Below, piece by piece: positions 10,801 to 15,345 of a stretch of 15,345 nucleotides of DNA (within the stretch, counting starts at the first letter, position 1; the number at the start of each line of letters is the position of its first letter). A model generated the notes under the pieces. It saw only the letters and a program-made list of their open reading frames with translations, was not told the origin of the DNA and did not search any database. This DNA is from Chloromonas sp. AAM2. Lineage: Eukaryota > Chlorophyta > Chlorophyceae > Chlamydomonadales > Chlamydomonadaceae. The DNA lies in assembly GCA_004335635.1 (NCBI GenBank), contig QAXH01002885.1, positions 1 to 15,345 of the forward strand, in the 5' to 3' direction. A program made the position numbers and the translations under genes.

Positions 10801-12956
10801 GGGCGGGGCCCAGGCCCTCGGGCAGGACACAGGCCACAATGTGATCGTCACCCAGCCAGGAGTAGCTGCAAACAATCAGGACAGGCGGACCGACTGGGAA
10901 ACAAGTCATCTGGGACACTGCCGTTGTTGCTGCCTGTGTGTAGTGAGCTCTCCGTGTGATGAACCCTCTGTATCTGCTTGATTCACGTGCTGCATTGCCT
11001 TCTGGAGGTTGCCCTGCTTCTGGCTGTGCTGCCCAATCCCTGATGTTTTATTCTGTAGACTTGAACGTCCTACCCACCTTGTTGTCTACTGACCGAGCCG
11101 TCCAACCCATCCTTACCCCGTCAAGCCAGACCCACTCACTCATCAAACACTGTGTTGAGTCCCTGGCGTGTGTCTGACGCCAGCAGCTGGTGCGCCTGCG
11201 CCCCTTCCCCGTCATTCAGGTGCGCCACCCACAGCTGCAGCGGCTGCCGGGGCGGGCCGCCGGGGTCGCCGGGGCTGCGCACGGCAAAGGCCACGGAGCG
11301 CCCCTTGGGGGCCCAGGAGATGTAGTTCAGCAGGCTGCCGGGCGGATATCCTGCGGCAACATAGCGCAATGTTAGTGTCAGTGGCAGTGTTCAGCAACCA
11401 GCCAAACCAAGTAAGCTAACCACACAGGTTGGACGTGTTGCCTGCATGAAGCGTCAAGAAGCTGAACGATAATCATCACCGGGCAGCTGAAGCAACACAG
11501 GCTTCAGTCTCTGCTTTTGTCCGGCCAGCTACATCAGGCCAGCGTGCCCGCCTCCCAGTACGCTTCATTACCGCTTCACAGTACGCTTCATATACTACAC
11601 CAACACAACAACCTGACATGCAGCCCTCGTGCCACTACTGATAGTCACAGCACCACGTTGGTGCAGGCCACTTGTCACCCAGTAGCCATCTCCCCATGCA
11701 CCCACCGGTGACGGGTGTGCAGTGCTCTGGCCCCGCCGGCACCACCACGTCTGATGGCACAATGGAGATGTCCAGCGAGTGGCCCATCTTGGAGCGAGCG
11801 TACAGCTCAGGGTCAATGCGCAGGCCTGGGGCAAGCGACAACACATGAGAAGTTGACAGTCAGTCACATGCATGAGTCAGGCAGCACACCATGAAGCATG
11901 ATTCAAGTGCTGGACACTAGAATTGTCCGAGAAGCGGCATGTTCGCGGGGTTTGCCGTTGGAGCACTTGTCCTGGGCAGGCAGCTGTCAGCAGAAAAGGC
12001 CAAACACAAGTCAGCTTGGGCTTGTCCTTCGTGCTGATTTGAAGTTTGCAAACCTGCCAGCTGCACCCCTGTCCCCTCGCTGCCCTGAGCCCTGCTCGCC
12101 TGCCAGCTTGAGTTCAGGCCGGGACATTTCCAGTATGGGCGGCAGGGAGGAGGGCCGAGTGATCTGTAGGAACTGCGCAGGCGGGGACATGCGCAACAGC
12201 ACAAGCCACAGGTGCGGGTAAACGGGTCAGTTGAAATCCAAGTATCCTCACCTCAACTCAGAGTGGCCCATTGTTTAGTTGTTGATGAGCGGAACGACCA
12301 AAGACAAAAAGACAAACATTCTTGCCATCTGGTGACTCACATCAGTTGACAACACTTCCTGTATTCTGCCATACTCAGAAGCTTGAAAATCCCGTGTACC
12401 ATGCACCGTGATGGAATGTGATCACACCTTCTTTCTATCTGGCGAATATGATAAGCTTGGTTGAGGGGGTGCATCCACAATAGATACAATTTCTTGGGGA
12501 GGCAACCTGTAACCGCCAGATAGACTCTGGCCATTGCTGCCATTGGTGCTACTGCTGCTGCCATTGCTGTTGTTGCTACTGGTGCTGGGTGCTGAATGTG
12601 CCAGGCTGGTGCTGCTGCTGGCTGTGCTGAATGGGCTGGCTGACTCCAAAGGGCTACCGCTGGGCGCGGCACGAACAAGCACTGATGGCCGTGGGCAGAG
12701 CCAGACTGCAATGCAAGGACCAGGCCACAAAATAGCCAAGGTGATGAAGAAAAAAACGTCATCGTATTGTTATTGTGGCATGGCATGGAGACTGCTATGC
12801 TATAAAGGTGTAAGGAGTAAATCAGAGGACTTGCAACTTCAGAACTTGCATCTGGTGCTAACCTGGCTGATGGTGTGACCCAGATGTCGCGTAAGCGTTG
12901 CATGCAGCCCGCAATGTCATGGCGCATGGGCGCACCATCACGATCCTCGACATCAT
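1857..12956 (-). CDS. CGEP: Chloroplast glutamyl endopeptidase (serine peptidase family S9D), 26 exons, complete
   Basis: Serine peptidase cleaving after Glu, known in plants as a stromal enzyme. Coding exons in gene order: 12956-12863, 12705-12428, 12172-12100, 11825-11706, 11350-11140, 10865-10709, 10351-10242, 9808-9685, 9267-9202, 8752-8690, 8474-8387, 7893-7713, 7401-7339, 7009-6964, 6635-6501, 6090-6034, 5666-5574, 5143-4991, 4677-4595, 4409-4324, 3850-3776, 3487-3348, 2982-2851, 2600-2536, 2273-2232, 1938-1857. They total 2817 nt (938 residues), close to plant CGEP of about 960. Every junction keeps frame, and nearly every exon matches plant CGEP as I remember it: GYRLPP near 96, KLAG|LRID, PYSFTVPCGRFP, LPLAEDIPIA, FPLQSERFYQ, HESHGY. 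The start is the first ATG in its open stretch, followed by a second ATG. Introns average about 330 bp. Less certain are exon 1 (donor GTTAGC) and the exon 3 end, which has an alternative donor. Confidence 0.93.
2308..2361. repeat. 17-bp direct repeat in CGEP intron 24
   Basis: TGCTGAAGGCATTTACA occurs at 2308-2324 and again at 2345-2361, 37 bp apart start to start. Both copies lie in the 262-bp intron 24. No function is evident; local duplication is the simplest explanation. Confidence 0.85.
2845..2850 (-). other. Non-canonical GC splice donor of CGEP intron 23
   Basis: Exon 23 ends FYQ (CAG) at 2851 and is followed by GCGAGC. The family sequence resumes as ALKGHGATCRL at 2600, directly after a GCAG acceptor. 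Reading on past the exon end reaches a stop codon within a dozen codons with no GT in between. A GC-AG intron of 250 bp is therefore the only simple solution. The donor context CAG|GCGAGC fits the known pattern that GC donors are otherwise near-consensus. Confidence 0.9.
4183..4205. repeat. Inverted repeat, 8-bp stem, in CGEP intron 20
   Basis: AGCGCTGC (4183-4190) and GCAGCGCT (4198-4205) are perfect reverse complements separated by 7 bases. The hairpin lies mid-intron in the 473-bp intron 20, the second longest of the gene. It is not followed by a T-tract and has no clear role. Confidence 0.8.
4683..4705. repeat. Inverted repeat next to the CGEP intron 18 acceptor
   Basis: CACCACAC (4683-4690) and GTGTGGTG (4698-4705) are perfect reverse complements with a 7-base loop. 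On the minus strand the stem ends two bases before the CAG acceptor (4680-4678) of exon 19. In the pre-mRNA it would take up the place of the polypyrimidine tract. The acceptor itself is firmly set by the protein match (FKSK|DAAGQ). Confidence 0.75.
5692..5780. repeat. 41-bp perfect tandem repeat in CGEP intron 16
   Basis: Two identical 41-bp units (5692-5732 and 5733-5773) are followed by the first 7 bases of a third (5774-5780). The unit is GC-rich and contains AGCGTGAGCCGG and GGCGGCGGCC. It lies close to the acceptor end of the 367-bp intron 16. Perfect identity suggests a recent duplication. Confidence 0.95.
8823..8891. repeat. Short direct repeats in CGEP intron 9
   Basis: GCTGCAACCT occurs at 8823-8832 and 8882-8891, and GCTACTAGGGC at 8838-8848 and 8867-8877. 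The nested arrangement suggests a partly decayed local duplication inside the 449-bp intron 9. Nothing points to a function. Confidence 0.7.
11556..11591. repeat. 13-bp direct repeat in CGEP intron 4
   Basis: CAGTACGCTTCAT occurs at 11556-11568 and 11579-11591 (period 23), with CGCTTCA again between them. It lies in the 355-bp intron 4. It is a small slippage-type duplication. Confidence 0.8.
12094..12099 (-). other. Probable GC splice donor of CGEP intron 3, with an in-frame GT alternative
   Basis: Exon 3 ends KLA plus one base (GCA G) at 12100 and is followed by GCGAGC. Joining to the acceptor before 11825 gives KLAG|LRID, which matches plant CGEP without a gap. A GT donor (GTGCAG) lies 33 nt further on at 12066-12065 in the same phase. 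Using it would insert 11 residues rich in Gly, Gln and Arg. Homology favours the GC site; both could be used. Confidence 0.75.
12428..12956 (-). other. CGEP exons 1-2: chloroplast transit peptide and Ser/Asn-rich linker
   Basis: Exon 1 (12956-12863) begins MMSRIVMVRPCAMTLRAAC and ends in phase 1 at CCA G|GTTAGC. Exon 2 starts after a T-rich tract and TTGCAG at 12705. Residues 1-44 contain Arg, Ser and Ala with no acidic residue, typical of algal plastid transit peptides. They end in VRA|A (42-45), a good stromal processing site. Residues about 56-91 are a low-complexity Ser/Asn/Gly/Thr linker encoded by AGC/AAC-like triplets. The conserved family sequence begins at about residue 96 (GYRLPP, then IVDAPP). 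Exon 1 rests on frame and targeting character, not on homology, so it is less certain than the rest. Confidence 0.65.
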
Positions 12957-14499
12957 GCTGGCAGGAGAGCCTGTGCACCGTCTGCAGCAGCACCAAGGGC
13001 AACCCAGACACCGAGTAACATGTGCTGACACTGGGTGGTCTTGGTCTCTTCTGATGCTGGCATCGCTGCCATCGGGAACTGCAGCGTTACCAGACACGAC
13101 GTGCCATGTGGGTGAAGGGTGTACCTGTTTGTGCAGTTGCGAAAGCTTGTCGCGGGTCGCATAGTGGCGGGCGGACGTCAACGGCTACGCTACTGCAGGC
13201 CGCACAACGGAAGGATGTATGTGCTGCACACTTCTTCGGGTTACACCGATCTACCCAGGGCATCACGTGGTAGGGGTAGGTTGACAATCTGAGGGAAGTG
13301 CCCGGCTGATGAACTGGGTTTCTTTGTGTCTGCATGATTGGCGAGGTCGTAAACACTTGAGCCCCATCACTGTCCAGCAACACAAGGAATGCGTGTATTA
13401 ATTGTATGCACACCAGTCGTTAGCATCAGACAGAGGCCTCTGATGGTGCTTCAGTCATGTGTCGCAGAGAGGTCACAAGGAAGAGAAAAGGAAGCATGGT
13501 CTCTTCTTATCCCTTCAAGTCCTTAGAATATTTTTTCTTTATTTCTTGATTATGCTGAATATTGGGCCCAAGGACGTGCATGACGATCTTATGTTACAGT
13601 TGCTCAGTACAGTGACCGTCTCTATGTCCGAATGGGCATGATTCAGAACGGCCAAGTGACCTTATCGCACCCCATGGTGGACCTATTCACCATCAAGAAT
13701 TGTAAACTACAGACAAAGCGTTTGTTTATTTTCTTGTGTCAAGCGCATAAGGGCAGCAACCGTCATTTGCATCAAGCAAATGCAGCTCGACAGTTTGAGG
13801 GAGTTGTCAGCCGCATGTATTGATATGCCTCACTTGTGGCGGAAAAAGAATTTTAAAATATGTAATCCCAAGCGCGCAATCATGCAGATCATCGCTCATG
13901 CAGCAAAGAGTGAGAGGCCATTGGTGCCCTGGCCGCTGCCATCAGACTGCAGCAGCTGGTAAGAGGGCAGCTGTGAATACCTCACAGGTGTCCAGCATGA
14001 ACACACGGACAACATGCCAGTTGTATGTCACTTGTCTGTGCTACATATACCCAAAGCTGTACTCCTGCGCGAGAAGCTGATGTTACCTCCAACTGAGAGT
14101 GGTGGCCGGGCAGCACGGATGACTTGCCTAACCAGCTATGACGATCACTTTTGGCAACAAGGACACGATCCACACCTCCTCCACAGCATCTACTTCCTGC
14201 CCCAGGTGAGGCGCATGCGCGAGTCAAGTGATGTACTGCACAGCCTCCTGTCCTGCATGAATGCACTGCCGTGTCATCCTTTCATATCCTTCCATGGTGT
14301 TGCCCCTGAATGGGCCAAGAAGTTCCATGGTGTGCGCATGGTTCGTCTGATTGAGTGGTTGCCACGTGGCTCTTAACCGACACACTTTTTCTGGGAAGCC
14401 TTTTGTTGCCGATGCTGCTGAGCCTACGGCCATCAAGTGCGTCAGCGAGTGGAGCGCGCGACGAGATCTGTGATCAAGAAGTTGTGTGGTGATTGCACG
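12957..14499. promoter_or_regulatory. Divergent intergenic region between CGEP and the fibrillin gene
   Basis: About 1.54 kb separates the two start codons, which point away from each other. The region must hold both 5' UTRs and promoters, possibly shared. I find no convincing TATA box. The frame upstream of the CGEP ATG stays open to about 13181 but contains no earlier ATG. The part 13500-13870 is AT-rich, with T-rich and A-rich runs and a plus-strand TGTAA at 13861-13865. Two plus-strand open frames (13584-13823 and 14014-14376) have no family I recognise and are described under findings. Confidence 0.55.
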
Positions 14500-15003
14500 A
14501 TGCTGGGCTCCAAAGCTCTCTCTGGCAATGTGCGGGTCAGAGTTGCACGCGTGAGCAAGGTGGCAGGCACACCTGTGCGATCCACGATCGCCAAGCGCGC
14601 TCACTCACAGCGGACAAGTGTGAGAGTCTTCAATCTTTTTGACTTTTTCAAGCCAAAGGATGCCGGCCCCTCCAGCAGCGCCAAGGCTGCAGAGCTGACA
14701 GAGGAGCTCTTTGAATTGGTTGGCAGTAACAAGGCCAGCGCTTCGGACGTGGACGACCTGGTGAGGCCACCGCCAGTTTTTCGTTTGACACATGTCTGGC
14801 CATGGCAAATTCTGAGCAAGAATGATCAGCACAACAGGGTTTCATTGTGACAGCCAATGCAGACAATACAATATAAGCAGCCAATTGCAGCGAATTGCAG
14901 CCAATTTGCATGTGCAAATGCACATGTGTTTCAGGTCAAGCAGCTTCAACCGTTCGGCATCAAAAACCCAGTGCGCAGTAAGCTTCTATTCGGAGAATAC
15001 AAG
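14500..15003 (+). CDS. Plastid lipid-associated protein (PAP/fibrillin family), first two exons, runs off the window
   Basis: Exon 1 is 14500-14760 (87 codons) and exon 2 is 14935-15003 (23 codons), joined in phase 0 across CTG|GTGAGG and TTTCAG|GTC. The start is the ATG of MLGSKALSGNVRV. The frame is open further upstream, but without an ATG. Residues 1 to about 43 are rich in Arg, Val, Ser, Lys and Ala with no acidic residue, a chloroplast transit peptide. Then come FNLFDFFKPK, a Ser-rich stretch and the family's N-terminal helix (ELTEELFELV, then ASASDVDDLV). Exon 2 reads QLQPFGIKNPVRSKLLFGEY, like the Pro-x-x-S/K-x-L-I-x-G-x-W/Y segment that precedes the fibrillin beta-barrel. Fibrillins are plastoglobule, thylakoid or stromal proteins that bind lipids. 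The subtype cannot be fixed from 110 residues; FBN8-like is my weak impression. Exon 2 ends AAG|GTGCGA. Confidence 0.8.
14877..14906. repeat. 10-bp tandem repeat, three copies, in fibrillin intron 1
   Basis: GCAGCCAATT, GCAGCGAATT and GCAGCCAATT follow each other (one mismatch in the middle copy). They lie 29 bp before the exon 2 acceptor and so add several decoy CAG triplets in the branch-point region. Confidence 0.85.
14909..14926. repeat. Perfect 8-2-8 palindrome near the fibrillin exon 2 acceptor
   Basis: CATGTGCA and TGCACATG are reverse complements separated by AA. The palindrome ends 8 bp before the acceptor CAG/G at 14932-14935. In the pre-mRNA it could fold tightly only with a larger loop, since two bases are too few to close a stem; as DNA it is an ordinary near-palindrome. 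Confidence 0.8.
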
Positions 15004-15345
15004 GTGCGAAGGTGGACGACAGGAGGGCCACAACACTTCTGTGGTACACCAAGCTGTGGAACTGCTAAGAAGACGCTGTCTGTTGCAATTCATCGGCCTA
15101 GGTCTTTCTTCTGTCGAATTGTTAAAATTATGTTTCAAGTTAGTGATGAGCGTCATTTTGGCCTGCTGGTCACGCACAGGATATGTGCCCGTGTAGCTTG
15201 TACGTTGTTATCGTTCCTCTCATGCGTGCCCACACGTTCTGGCTGTGCTCAGTGGCTGAGGCTGTGCTTCACGAACTGGTGGCTGCCCTGCCCCGAGGCA
15301 TCCATCTGCACCGCATGCATGTCTGGCTGTGCATCCCGCCCTGTC
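15004..15345 (+). other. Fibrillin intron 2, continuing past the window edge
   Basis: Begins GTGCGA after exon 2. I looked for the expected next fibrillin segment (the strand with a Tyr-x-S/T-type motif) and found no acceptor followed by such a sequence. The CTCAG at 15247-15251 is followed by a frame unlike the family. An intron longer than 342 bp would fit the lengths seen in the neighbouring CGEP gene. Confidence 0.6.

Larger units (their letters stand above)
5574..12172 (-). other. CGEP exons 3-17: beta-propeller region
   Basis: Fifteen exons encode about residues 125-653, the N-terminal propeller that in S9 peptidases gates access to the active site. Family-typical blocks can be read in order: a Leu-Pro-Pro segment before KLAG|LRID, NYISWAPKG, YSWLGDD, PYSFTVPCGRFP, LPLAEDIPIAFNSTRK, ISWRSDKPSELYW, VSPRDIVY, VSWGDDDLAILYESWWKTRR, TDPGSP, GASPEGN and NYPHPYP. 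A Pro-rich insertion after CVLPEGLG (exon 6, about residues 272-288) probably forms a surface loop. The segment between VSPRDIVY and the next conserved block is about nine residues longer than my recollection of the Arabidopsis protein. Exons are short (46-211 nt), so the coding signal is fragmented. Confidence 0.88.

Noticed and set aside
12957..13181. Longer CGEP N-terminus from the open frame upstream of 12956
   Set aside because: The frame is open but contains no ATG before MMSR. It would add acidic residues and Cys clusters unlike a transit peptide. A spliced upstream exon cannot be fully excluded.
14437..14499. Upstream extension of the fibrillin reading frame
   Set aside because: The extension begins with GTG, not a normal start in a nuclear gene. 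The first ATG at 14500 gives a good transit peptide.

Overview
The window looks like nuclear DNA of a chlorophyte green alga, probably of the Chlamydomonadales type. It carries two intron-rich genes whose products are predicted to enter the chloroplast. Their introns mostly begin GTG and end (T)GCAG. The exons are GC-richer than the introns, and the proteins match plant and algal plastid families. There is no sign of operons, Shine-Dalgarno sites or other prokaryotic organisation. Assignment to a genus is not possible from the sequence alone.

Left edge (1-1296): nine perfect copies of a 7-bp unit, followed by about 1.2 kb in which I recognise no gene. 1297-1856 is read as the 3' UTR of the main gene, with a possible algal poly(A) signal (TGTAA on the minus strand) at 1297-1301.

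Main gene (12956 down to 1857, minus strand): a complete gene for chloroplast glutamyl endopeptidase (CGEP, serine peptidase family S9D). I rebuilt it as 26 coding exons and 25 introns. All junctions keep frame, and the exons sum to 2817 nt (938 residues plus stop). It has a plastid transit peptide, a Ser/Asn-rich linker, a long beta-propeller region and a C-terminal alpha/beta-hydrolase domain. The inferred triad is Ser787, Asp861, His895. Two introns (3 and 23) start with GC instead of GT and share the same donor context CAG|GCGAGC. For intron 23 there is no in-frame GT alternative before a stop codon.

Intergenic (12957-14499): about 1.5 kb between two divergently oriented start codons. It must hold both promoters. 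It includes an AT-rich patch around 13500-13870 and two orphan plus-strand ORFs that I cannot name.

Right gene (14500 to beyond 15345, plus strand): the first two coding exons of a plastid lipid-associated protein (PAP/fibrillin family), with a clear transit peptide. The rest lies outside the window.

Together the window is a head-to-head pair of genes for plastid proteins: a stromal peptidase and a lipid/plastoglobule-associated protein. I did not find an undescribed multi-gene system. The most unusual points are the paired GC-AG introns, one with an in-frame alternative GT donor, and a CGEP C-terminus that already ends in Glu.
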